A stretch of 64,000 bases of DNA from Bifidobacterium asteroides DSM 20089 (GTDB taxonomy: Bacteria > Actinomycetota > Actinomycetes > Actinomycetales > Bifidobacteriaceae), in assembly GCF_002715865.1 (NCBI RefSeq), contig NZ_CP017696.1, positions 558,001 through 622,000 of the forward strand, written 5' to 3'. Made by a program: the position numbers and the translations under genes. This document shows positions 56,483 to 64,000 of this stretch, in pieces (within the stretch, counting starts at the first letter, position 1; each line of letters opens with the position of its first letter). A model generated the notes under the pieces. It saw only the letters and a program-made list of their open reading frames with translations. It was not told the DNA's origin and made no database searches.

Positions 56483-59221
56483 ATGTCAGAATCCGCACAA
56501 GATGCCGGTCGTTCCAAGCTCAAGGTGGGCTCCGAGGAGTTCGAATACTACCGGATCAGCGACCTGCCGGGCATCGACCACCTGCCCTACAGCCTGCGCA
56601 TCCTGGCCGAGAATCTGCTGCGGCACCAGAACGGGACCACGGTGACCCGGGACCAGCTGGACCAGCTGGACCAGCTGCTGGACTGGGACCCCAAGGCCCA
56701 GCCCGACAGGGAGATCCAGTACAGTCCCGCCCGGGTGCTCATGCAGGACTTCACCGGCGTGCCCTGCATGGTCGACCTGGCCACCATGCGCGACGCCGTC
56801 AAGGCCCTGGGCGACGACCCCTCCCTGGTCAACCCGCTCATCCCCGCGCAGATGGTCATCGACCACTCCGTCCAGGTGGACAGCTCGGGCGTGCCTGGCG
56901 CCCTGGAACACAACATGGACATGGAATACCGGCGCAACAGTGAGCGCTACCGCTTCCTGCGCTGGAGCCAGCAGGCCTTCCAGAACTTCCGCGTCGTGCC
57001 CCCGGGCACCGGCATCATCCACCAGGTCAACCTGGAGTACCTGGCCCAGGTGGTCATGCGCAGGGACAGAACTAAAGGAGAGGGGCCGGCCCTGGTCTAC
57101 CCGGACTCCTGCGTGGGCACCGACTCCCACACCACCATGGTCAACGGCCTGGGCGTGCTGGGCTGGGGCGTGGGCGGCATCGAGGCCGAGGCGGCCATGC
57201 TGGGCCAGCCCATCTCCATGCTGGTGCCCCAGGTCCTGGGCTTCAAGCTGACCGGATCCATCCCCGAGGGGGTCACCGCCACCGACGTGGTGCTGACCGT
57301 GACCCAGATGCTGCGCGAGGTGGGCGTGGTGGGCCGGTTCGTGGAGTTCCACGGCAAGGGCCTGGCCCAGGTCCCCCTGGCCAACCGGGCCACCCTGGGC
57401 AACATGAGCCCTGAGTTCGGCTCCACCTGCGCCATCTTCCCCATCGACCGAATCACCCTGGACTACCTGCGTCTGACCGGCCGCAGCGACGAGCATGTGC
57501 GCCTGGTGGAGGCCTATGCCAAGGCCAACGGGCTGTGGATGGACCCGGAGGATGCCGACTGCCCCGAGCCCGAGTATTCCCAGGTGCTGGAGCTGGACCT
57601 GTCTACGGTGCGTCCCTCCATTGCCGGCCCCCGGAGGCCCCAGGACCGCATCCTGCTGGACCAGGCCCAGAAGACCTACCAACGGGATCTCAAGGATTAC
57701 AGCGACCAGGACAAGGACAAGGGCGAGGCTGTGCCGGTCAAGAAGGACGACGGCAGCGAGTTCAGCCTGCGGGATGGGGATGTGGTCATTGCGGCCATCA
57801 CCTCATGCACCAACACCTCCAACCCCTCGGTCATGGTGGCCGCCGGTCTGCTGGCCCGCCAGGCCCGGGCCCGGGGCCTCAAGCCCAAGCCCTGGGTCAA
57901 GACCTCGCTGGCTCCCGGCTCCCAGGTGGTGACGGACTATCTGAACCGGACCGGCCTGAGCAAGGACCTGGACGCCCTGGGCTTCGAGCTGGTCGGCTAC
58001 GGCTGCACAACCTGCATCGGCAACTCCGGACCCCTGGACCCGGCCATCCACCAGGCCATCGCCGACCACGACCTGACGGTGACGGCCGTGCTCTCGGGCA
58101 ACAGGAACTTCGAGGGCCGCATCAGCCCGGATGTGAAGATGAACTACCTGGCCTCGCCGCCCCTGGTGGTGGCCTACGCCCTGGCCGGCACCATGGACTT
58201 CGACCCCTGGCGCGACCCCCTGGGCCAGGACAGCCAGGGCAAGCCGGTCATGCTGGCGGACATCTGGCCCTCCCAGGAGGCCATCGAGTCCGTGGTGGGC
58301 ACCGCCCTGGACCGGGACATGTACCTGCGCGACTATGCGGACGTCTTCGGCGGGGATGAGCGCTGGCGGAAGCTGGAGGTGCCGGAGGGCGAGCTCTTCC
58401 ACTGGGATCAGGATTCCACCTACATCCGCCGCCAGACCTTCTTCGACGGAATGAAGGCCCAGCCCGACCCCCTGGAGGACATTCACGGGGCCCGGGCGCT
58501 GGCCCTGCTGGGGGATTCGGTCACCACCGACCACATCTCGCCCGCAGGGGCCATCAAGGCCGACGCACCGGCCGGCCGCTACCTGCAGGAGCATGGCATA
58601 GCCCCCAGGGACTTCAACTCCTATGGCTCCCGGCGCGGCAACCACGAGGTCATGGTCCGGGGCACCTTCGGCAACATCCGCCTGCGCAACCAGCTGCTGG
58701 CCTCGGCGGGGCTGGATGTGCGGCCGGGAGGGTTCACCTACGACTTCCTGAACGGCCAGGAGACGACCATCTTCGAGGCGGCGCAGGACTACGCCAGGCA
58801 GGGCACGCCCCTGGTGGTGCTGGCCGGCAGCGAGTACGGCACGGGCTCCTCCAGGGACTGGGCGGCCAAGGGCACCCGGATGCTGGGCGTGCGGGCCGTC
58901 ATCGCCAGGTCCTTCGAGCGCATCCACCGCAGCAACCTGATCGGCATGGGCGTGCTGCCGCTGGAGTTCCCGGCGGGTCAGTCGGCCCAGAGCCTGGGGC
59001 TGGACGGCCAGGAGACCTATGACTTGGTTGGCATTGATGAGCTCAACAGCTCCCTGCCCGAGCAGGTCCAGGTGCGGGCCCAGCGGCCCGACGGCGGCAG
59101 GGTGGAGTTTGCGGCCAAGGTGCGCATCGATACCCCTGGCGAGGCCGAGTACTACCGCAACGGCGGCATCCTGCAGTACGTGCTGCGTGGGCTGCTGTCC
59201 AGGGCCGACCAGGAGGCCTGA
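56483..59221 (+). CDS. acnA: Aconitate hydratase
   Basis: This enzyme of 912 residues interconverts citrate and isocitrate, and in bifidobacteria serves a partial TCA branch toward glutamate. The Fe-S cysteines lie in [12 protein letters not shown] (near 442) and [13 protein letters not shown] (508 and 511). The C-terminal swivel domain has [20 protein letters not shown]. The ATG at 56483 follows AAGGAAGGGG. The N-terminus [15 protein letters not shown] is typical of AcnA. Confidence 0.96.
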   Translation: MSESAQDAGRSKLKVGSEEFEYYRISDLPGIDHLPYSLRILAENLLRHQNGTTVTRDQLDQLDQLLDWDPKAQPDREIQYSPARVLMQDFTGVPCMVDLATMRDAVKALGDDPSLVNPLIPAQMVIDHSVQVDSSGVPGALEHNMDMEYRRNSERYRFLRWSQQAFQNFRVVPPGTGIIHQVNLEYLAQVVMRRDRTKGEGPALVYPDSCVGTDSHTTMVNGLGVLGWGVGGIEAEAAMLGQPISMLVPQVLGFKLTGSIPEGVTATDVVLTVTQMLREVGVVGRFVEFHGKGLAQVPLANRATLGNMSPEFGSTCAIFPIDRITLDYLRLTGRSDEHVRLVEAYAKANGLWMDPEDADCPEPEYSQVLELDLSTVRPSIAGPRRPQDRILLDQAQKTYQRDLKDYSDQDKDKGEAVPVKKDDGSEFSLRDGDVVIAAITSCTNTSNPSVMVAAGLLARQARARGLKPKPWVKTSLAPGSQVVTDYLNRTGLSKDLDALGFELVGYGCTTCIGNSGPLDPAIHQAIADHDLTVTAVLSGNRNFEGRISPDVKMNYLASPPLVVAYALAGTMDFDPWRDPLGQDSQGKPVMLADIWPSQEAIESVVGTALDRDMYLRDYADVFGGDERWRKLEVPEGELFHWDQDSTYIRRQTFFDGMKAQPDPLEDIHGARALALLGDSVTTDHISPAGAIKADAPAGRYLQEHGIAPRDFNSYGSRRGNHEVMVRGTFGNIRLRNQLLASAGLDVRPGGFTYDFLNGQETTIFEAAQDYARQGTPLVVLAGSEYGTGSSRDWAAKGTRMLGVRAVIARSFERIHRSNLIGMGVLPLEFPAGQSAQSLGLDGQETYDLVGIDELNSSLPEQVQVRAQRPDGGRVEFAAKVRIDTPGEAEYYRNGGILQYVLRGLLSRADQEA

Positions 59222-59227
59222 AGACAC

Positions 59228-59267
59228 AAAAATCCCCGCCCCCCGATGCCAGGGGCGGGGATTTCTT
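59228..59267. terminator. Bidirectional terminator between acnA and the BI-1 gene
   Basis: A long inverted repeat (AAATCCCCGCCCC / GGGGCGGGGATTT) lies between the convergent stops. It has A-rich and T-rich flanks on both sides, so it can work on both strands. Confidence 0.85.
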
Positions 59268-59270
59268 ATA

Positions 59271-60074
59271 TCAGTTGCGGTCGCCGACCAGATTCAGGAT
59301 GTAGAGGAAGAGGTTGACGAAGTCCAGGTAGAGGTTGAGGGCGCAGAGGATGGAGACCCGCTTGATGACCTCCGGCCCCTGGCTGCGGTAGGTGGCGAAG
59401 ATGACCCTGGTCTGCTGGGCGTCATACATGGTCAGCCCGGCGAAGAGGATGATGCCGATGGCCGAGACCACGCGCAGGGCCGTGTTGGAGGGGGCCAGGA
59501 AGAGCATGACCACCTGGACCAGGATCAGCATGAGCAGGCCGGCCATGAAGATGGACCCCATGCCCAGCATGTTGCGCCGCGTGGTCAGCCCCAGCATGCT
59601 GAGGACGAAGAAGAAGCCTGCGCTGATCACCAGGGTCAGCATGATGGAGGGCAGTGAGTAGGTGATGAAGATGGTGCTTAGGGTGAAGCCCATCAGGGCC
59701 GCATAGAGGTAGAACATGACCCGGGCGGTGGAGGTGCGCATGCGCATGACCCGGACGCTCAGGATCATGGCGAAGGCCACCTGGACCACGGCCATGCCGA
59801 TCCAGCCCAGGGCGCCCGTGGCCTGCATGAAGGCCAGGAGCAGTCCGGTCCGGGCGGTCAGGTAGGCCGTCAGGGCGGTGACCAGCAGGCCGACCGCCAT
59901 CTCCGCATAGGCGCGGGACATGGAGACCCGCTCCGCCTTTTCAAAGCTGTACGCTGCGTTGGTGTCGATGGGCGCGCCCATGCCGTAGGGCTCACCACCC
60001 TGCATGGTCGGCATCGGCTGCTGTATGTACTGACCGTATGGGGCCTGCGGCCGCGGATTCCCGTTGAAAGCCAT
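59271..60074 (-). CDS. Bax inhibitor-1 / YccA-type membrane protein
   Basis: This integral membrane protein of 267 residues has about seven hydrophobic helices after a 55-residue Gly/Pro/Gln-rich N-terminal tail. The TLSTIFITYSLPSIMLTLVI and AGLTMYDAQQTRVI segments, and the C-terminal ALNLYLDFVNLFLYILNLVG, are typical of the BI-1 family (pH-gated calcium leak in some bacteria). AGGAGG lies just before the start. The region upstream contains the C18 tract at 60233-60250. Confidence 0.9.
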   Translation of the reverse strand: MAFNGNPRPQAPYGQYIQQPMPTMQGGEPYGMGAPIDTNAAYSFEKAERVSMSRAYAEMAVGLLVTALTAYLTARTGLLLAFMQATGALGWIGMAVVQVAFAMILSVRVMRMRTSTARVMFYLYAALMGFTLSTIFITYSLPSIMLTLVISAGFFFVLSMLGLTTRRNMLGMGSIFMAGLLMLILVQVVMLFLAPSNTALRVVSAIGIILFAGLTMYDAQQTRVIFATYRSQGPEVIKRVSILCALNLYLDFVNLFLYILNLVGDRN

Positions 60075-60232
60075 CTGCTCCTCCTTGTCTTCCCACCTGT
60101 GGCGGGATGGTCGTCTTGTTCAAGTCTACATGGCCGATTTGGCGGTATAAAGGGTGTTTGCTCTGGCTGGAATCAGGCGGGGATGGCCGTCATGGCGTGG
60201 TGGTTGCATGCCCACATCCCGCCACGGCGGTT

Positions 60233-60250
60233 CCCCCCCCCCCCCCCCCC
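60233..60250 (+). repeat. Homopolymer tract of 18 cytosines
   Basis: Eighteen consecutive C residues lie 159 bases upstream of the BI-1 start codon (poly-G on its coding strand). Such long tracts slip during replication and can vary gene expression, but they are also prone to sequencing or assembly error. Confidence 0.9.
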
Positions 60251-60292
60251 GATGGTGCCGTCCATCCCTTGGAAGGGTGGGCGGAGTGTGGT

Positions 60293-60364
60293 GGGGGAGC
60301 GGGAGGGAAGTGTCGGCTCTCTTGGGGTTTGAGCCTTCAGTGACACTTCCCTCCCTGCTCCCCC
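60293..60364. repeat. Large imperfect inverted repeat
   Basis: The left arm 60293-60314 and right arm 60342-60364 are 22-23 bases long and differ by a single inserted T. The spacer carries a nested GGCTC / GAGCC pair. It lies 67 bases beyond the surface-protein stop and could be its terminator or an mRNA 3' structure. Confidence 0.8.
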
Positions 60365-60431
60365 TGTATGGGCCGGGGGCGGGGGATTGATACGCCCGTT
60401 GCCTGTCTTACTCGTGTGAAGCGTGAAGCAG

Positions 60432-63400
60432 TTAGTGTTGTTCTCTACGGTGGCGGCGTGAGGCGAGGACCCCGCCCATGCCGGTCATGCCGGTGGTCAG
60501 GGCGAGCAGGATGCCTTCCCCGCCTGCCCTGGGGAGCACGCCTGCAGCAGGTAGATACGTGTATCTGAGGGAGGTGTCTGGTTGTTGGAGTGCACTGCCC
60601 AGCGTGTAGTCCACACTGACCGTGACCATGCCCGGCTGGTGTGCGGGCGTGAGCACGGTGACGCTGCTGCCATCGCCGCGTTTCAGTCCAGTTGCGGGGG
60701 TCTGGTCGAATCTGACGCCGGTGATCACCGGCGGCAGATTGAACGCCACCTGCACAGGAACAGGATTTGGATTCTCGCCACTAGTGGTGCCGTTGCCGAG
60801 CTGTCCATAGTTGTTTCGTCCCCATGCTTTGGCGTATCCGTCAGTGCCTATTGCAGATGAAAAGTATCCAGCGCTGATTTGCGCGGCATTCAGCCATGGT
60901 CCGGCTGAGCTTGTGGACTGCGCGGAGGCGAACACCTTTCCCGGTATAGTCCGGTCGCTTGTAGAGTTGTCGCCCAGCTTGCCATAGGAGTTCCATCCCC
61001 ATGACCAGGTGTTCCCGTCCGTGTCGACAACCAGCGAAAGATAGGATCCGGCGCTCACCTGCACGGCTGTCACTGTGCCCGTATTCGCGGGGTATTGCAC
61101 ACGCACGGGAAGAGGGTTCGCAACGGCCTCCCCGGTGCTGGTGCCGTTGCCGAGCTCACCATTGGCGTTCATTCCCCATGACCATGTGTTTCCGTCCTCG
61201 CCGATGGCGAGCGCATGAAGAACGCCGGCGCTCACCTGGACGGCTTTCAGCCAGGGACCCGCCGCAGCCGTGGACTGGCTGGATGCGAACACGCGGCTGG
61301 GCGTGGGGTGGAAGACGGTGGTGCTGGTGCCGTCGCTGCTGTTGTTGCCGAGCTGGCCGTTGGTGTTGTAGCCCCACGTGTACACGTACCCGTCCTGGCC
61401 GAGAGCCATGTCGAAGGACCAGTGGGTGCTGATCTGCACAGCGTGGAAGACACCGCTGGCATCCGAGGGGTCCTTGACCGTTGTGGGCACGGTCTGCGGG
61501 CTGGACTCGGTATGATTCCATCCGCTCTGTAGACTGCCCCAGGTGTATACGGTGCCGTCGGCGCCCAATGCCGTGGAGCTCCAGACTCCTGCGGAGACCT
61601 GGATGGCTTTCAGCCCTTCGCCAAAGTTGTTCGGCCCGTGTACGCGCACGGGGGTTGATGAATTGGACTTGGTGTTGTTGCCGAGCTGACCGTGGTCGTT
61701 ATTCCCCCAGGCGTACACGTACCCGTCGCTGCCGATGGCCAGCGAATGGTGGCCGCCGGCAGCGGCCTGCATATAGGTGAAGTCCATAGGTGTGCCTGCA
61801 GGCTTTGGCACCGGGACGGGTGTGCTCTGCTGGGTGGTCGTGCCGTTGCCGAGCTGGCCGTACTTGTTGTTGCCCCAGGCGTAGGCTTTCCCGTCGCTGC
61901 CCACAGCCAGCGAATACCCCCCCGTCACATCATACGGGGCGTATCCACCGGAGCTGATCTGGTTGAACCTGATGCCGCTGGTGCTGTGTGGCGGGGTGAT
62001 GGTGGTGGATTCGCTGCCGAGCTGGCTGCCCTTGTCGGGGTTGATATTCCACTGGTTGTTCTGTTTGTTTGGGGTCCAGTGGGCGGTGAGGGTGAGGCCT
62101 TTGGTGACGGGCTTGCTGAAGTCGTAGGCGACTTCGTTGATGAACCATCCGTCGAACTGGTAGCCTTCGCGCGTTGGATCGGTCGTGGGGCGCTGGACTC
62201 TGCCGTAGACTGGCTTGATGTTCTGGTCCTGTGGGGTTGGGCCTCCTCCGCCCGTGTTGAAGTGGACCGTGTAGGTGGGTCCTTGTTGGACGTCTCTGGT
62301 CAGCGGCTGGTCGACCGTGTAGCCAAGGCTTCTGGTGAAGGGTTGGCCACCCTGGCTGCCGGTGATGAGAATAGTGGTTGGCCCCGGCTGGCGGGCGGGC
62401 ATATCCATCTGCCAGGAGTCGTTGTTCTTGCTAAGTGTCAGGGGTTGATCGTCTATGCTGGCTGATTCCAGGGTGGGTGCTTGGATAGTGTCGAGCCTGG
62501 TTGGGTTGCCGGGCTGGCCCTGCCCGTCCAAGCTCCACGTGAATATGCTGCCCTGTCTGTCGATGGCGGTGATCCTGCTGTCGGCTGCGGTGGTCTGCAT
62601 GTAGGCCTGTCCCTTGTTGTCTGCGCGGATGGGCGTTTTGCCGGGCTTCCAGGCCCATACGTGGCCGTCTTTGTCGATGATCGTGGCCTGATCGCCACTG
62701 CTGTTGATCATGCCGATCTGCGTGCCGCCGGGCAGGCTGCCGGCTGTGGGGCTGTTCTCGCCTTCGGTGAGATACCAGTCCTGCCCGTCCGTGTCCAGGA
62801 GGAGGAACCCGTGGTCGAGGGCTTGGGCTTGGACTATGCGCATGCCCGGTTCCTGCCTGATGCGTGCGGGTTTGGCGTTTCCGGTATTAATCGTGTCCCA
62901 GGTCCAGGCCTGTCCGTCCGAGTCCAAGATGAGGATCCGGCTGCCGGAGGCGACAGCGGTGACTGCCTGCGCCTTTCCGGGGAGGCTGGTTGTTTCCTGT
63001 TCCTCGGACTTCGGGCTCGCGTCCTGACCATCTCTCTGACTGTCTTGGAAGGCGTGGACCTGTCCCTGCCGGTCCACCGCCAGCAGAAGGTCGCCGTTCA
63101 TGCCGATGCTGGTGAACCCCGCATCCTGACCGGTGTCGAGGATGGCGGGCGTCGCTTGCCCGCTGGTCCAGATGTAGATGTGCTGGTCGGATCCGAGTGC
63201 GGCCTGCTCTCGGCTGCCGGCTGCAACCTGCAGGTAGTGGAACCCGTCGGCGGCCTGGGCGGGTGAGGGAACCTGCTTGGGTGTGCCGTCCTGCGTCCAT
63301 GTGTAGATGCGGCCGTCGCCGGTCAGGCCAACAAGCTGATTTCCTGCGGCTTGGATGCTGACGTAGCAGGGTTCCTGCCTGTCGGGCGGGCTGATGGTCA

Positions 63401-63986
63401 GCCGCGCCACGGTGGCGGGCCCGTGGTCCGGGCTCAGCGTCCAGTCCGTGGTCTTCGACCATTGGGCTTTCAGGGTCGTGTCCTGGAGGATGGGGGTCTG
63501 GAAGTCATAGGGCTGGCCTTTGTATGTCCATCCGTCGAACCGGAAGCCTTCACGCACAGGGTTCTTTTCCGAGGGAGCGGCGAGAGTGCCAGTTTGCACG
63601 GTTGACTGAGTGGGTGTGCTGCCGTCGGCGGGGTCGAAGCGCACTATGTGCGTGGCTTGATCGTCCGTCTTCTCTGCTGATTTAGCCGGAGCGGAGTGTG
63701 CACTGCCGGGTGTTCCCGTCCCCGATGACGGGATGCCAGGGCTTGGTGTTGCGGAGCTGAATGGTGTGGTGGCTTGTATTGGCGATGGCGAGGAAAGTGG
63801 AGTATCTGGTGCGCTGCTGGGGAGAGTGGCAGAGGTTCCGTCAACTACGCGAGGGGTTTGAAGATCCTTTTCCCCGGAGGGGATGGGAGCGTCCTCTTGG
63901 GCGGATGCGACGCCCAGGCCTGCCAGCAGGCTGATCAGGACGGTCATCATCGCAATGATGCGACGCAGCCGGGTACCTAGATGCAT
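60432..63986 (-). CDS. Large cell-wall surface protein with two RCC1-like propellers
   Basis: A secreted, wall-anchored protein of 1184 residues. It has a signal peptide (MHLGTRLRRIIAMMTVLISL, cleaved near ASAQE), then a Ser/Thr/Pro-rich stalk to about 110. An InlB-type B-repeat (about 112-174, RFDPADG ... FRFDGWTYKGQPYDF), a seven-fold set of degenerate RCC1-like blades (about 205-490, e.g. DGRIYTW, DGQAWTW) and a beta-sandwich follow. The same order recurs: a second B-repeat (571-635), seven clearer RCC1 blades (about 660-1080, e.g. DGYVYAWGNNDHGQLG) and a second beta-sandwich. The end is LPRAG (near 1150), a hydrophobic helix and RRHRR. No ligand is known; adhesion is inferred. Confidence 0.88.
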   Translation of the reverse strand: MHLGTRLRRIIAMMTVLISLLAGLGVASAQEDAPIPSGEKDLQTPRVVDGTSATLPSSAPDTPLSSPSPIQATTPFSSATPSPGIPSSGTGTPGSAHSAPAKSAEKTDDQATHIVRFDPADGSTPTQSTVQTGTLAAPSEKNPVREGFRFDGWTYKGQPYDFQTPILQDTTLKAQWSKTTDWTLSPDHGPATVARLTISPPDRQEPCYVSIQAAGNQLVGLTGDGRIYTWTQDGTPKQVPSPAQAADGFHYLQVAAGSREQAALGSDQHIYIWTSGQATPAILDTGQDAGFTSIGMNGDLLLAVDRQGQVHAFQDSQRDGQDASPKSEEQETTSLPGKAQAVTAVASGSRILILDSDGQAWTWDTINTGNAKPARIRQEPGMRIVQAQALDHGFLLLDTDGQDWYLTEGENSPTAGSLPGGTQIGMINSSGDQATIIDKDGHVWAWKPGKTPIRADNKGQAYMQTTAADSRITAIDRQGSIFTWSLDGQGQPGNPTRLDTIQAPTLESASIDDQPLTLSKNNDSWQMDMPARQPGPTTILITGSQGGQPFTRSLGYTVDQPLTRDVQQGPTYTVHFNTGGGGPTPQDQNIKPVYGRVQRPTTDPTREGYQFDGWFINEVAYDFSKPVTKGLTLTAHWTPNKQNNQWNINPDKGSQLGSESTTITPPHSTSGIRFNQISSGGYAPYDVTGGYSLAVGSDGKAYAWGNNKYGQLGNGTTTQQSTPVPVPKPAGTPMDFTYMQAAAGGHHSLAIGSDGYVYAWGNNDHGQLGNNTKSNSSTPVRVHGPNNFGEGLKAIQVSAGVWSSTALGADGTVYTWGSLQSGWNHTESSPQTVPTTVKDPSDASGVFHAVQISTHWSFDMALGQDGYVYTWGYNTNGQLGNNSSDGTSTTVFHPTPSRVFASSQSTAAAGPWLKAVQVSAGVLHALAIGEDGNTWSWGMNANGELGNGTSTGEAVANPLPVRVQYPANTGTVTAVQVSAGSYLSLVVDTDGNTWSWGWNSYGKLGDNSTSDRTIPGKVFASAQSTSSAGPWLNAAQISAGYFSSAIGTDGYAKAWGRNNYGQLGNGTTSGENPNPVPVQVAFNLPPVITGVRFDQTPATGLKRGDGSSVTVLTPAHQPGMVTVSVDYTLGSALQQPDTSLRYTYLPAAGVLPRAGGEGILLALTTGMTGMGGVLASRRHRREQH

Positions 63987-64000
63987 GACTCATAAGCCCC

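Larger units (their letters stand above)
60075..60431. other. Non-coding stretch with homopolymer and palindromes
   Basis: This 357-base gap lies between the BI-1 gene start and the RCC1 surface-protein stop (both on the minus strand). It holds the likely BI-1 promoter region, the C18 tract, a palindrome CCATCCCTT/GGAAGGGTGG-like repeat near 60262-60280, and the large inverted repeat at 60293-60364. Open frames crossing the C tract have no ribosome site and look like low-complexity noise. No gene is seen. Confidence 0.7.

Noticed and set aside
60099-60390. Three overlapping plus-strand frames that all run through the C18 tract
   Set aside because: A poly-C run is open in every frame (Pro codons); there is no ribosome site and the frames differ from each other without homology.

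Overview
The window is a 64 kb piece of a high-GC actinobacterial chromosome, most likely Bifidobacterium. This rests on gene content and order: infC-rpmI-rplT, xerD-parA-scpA-scpB-typA, pheA-tyrA, an Opp peptide transporter with tandem binding proteins, DUF3710-DUF3159-TRAM methyltransferase, an L-lysine-type MurE, a ROK/xylulokinase pair, and a very large sortase-type surface protein with RCC1 repeats. A bee-associated lineage is possible but cannot be shown from the sequence alone. No tRNA, rRNA, CRISPR array, prophage or insertion sequence was seen. Almost the whole window is dense core genome. The most accessory-looking part is the right end (about 60.0-64.0 kb).

Layout. 0-10 kb is a sugar-use region: the ends of two MalF/MalG-type ABC permeases, a clan GH-A glycosidase, a LacI regulator, a large GH2 beta-galactosidase (lacZ), then convergent xylB and a divergent ROK repressor with an AT-rich candidate operator between them. 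10-20 kb holds a Nudix hydrolase and Xaa-Pro aminopeptidase pair, folC, smc (start overlapping folC), a decayed aspartate/glutamate racemase 3' end, an L-Lys-type murE and a DnaQ-like exonuclease. 20-29 kb holds an ECF sigma factor (SigH/SigR type) followed by a small Cys-rich protein where an anti-sigma factor is expected, a 24-residue bL37-like ribosomal protein gene, galM, ispH, ybaK, a DedA protein, gap, an ArsC/Spx-like protein, thiamine pyrophosphokinase, azlC/azlD and an msrAB fusion.

29.8-42.6 kb is translation and chromosome maintenance: infC (probable ATT start, structured leader), rpmI, rplT with a clear terminator, a membrane-anchored spermidine-synthase-like protein, xerD, parA, scpA, scpB, typA, a small membrane protein, pheA, tyrA, a small SH3-like protein on the other strand, and xerC. 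42.7-50.4 kb is an oligopeptide ABC importer: two tandem OppA lipoproteins that share an 85-nt identical block, OppB, OppC, and a fused OppD-OppF ATPase with an extra insert in its first half. 50.4-60.1 kb has DUF3710, DUF3159, a TRAM-domain RNA methyltransferase without the usual Fe-S cysteines, a one-lobe periplasmic-binding-like lipoprotein overlapping a P-type ATPase, acnA and a Bax-inhibitor-1 protein.

The last 4 kb contains a 357-bp non-coding stretch with an 18-C homopolymer and a large imperfect palindrome. After it comes a 1184-residue surface protein (minus strand) built from a duplicated module: InlB-type repeat, seven-bladed RCC1-like propeller, beta-sandwich, all twice, ending in an LPxTG-like anchor. 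No wholly new system is evident. The points most worth following are the bL37-like gene, the duplicated RCC1 adhesin-like protein with the neighbouring C tract, and the atypical sigma-factor partner.
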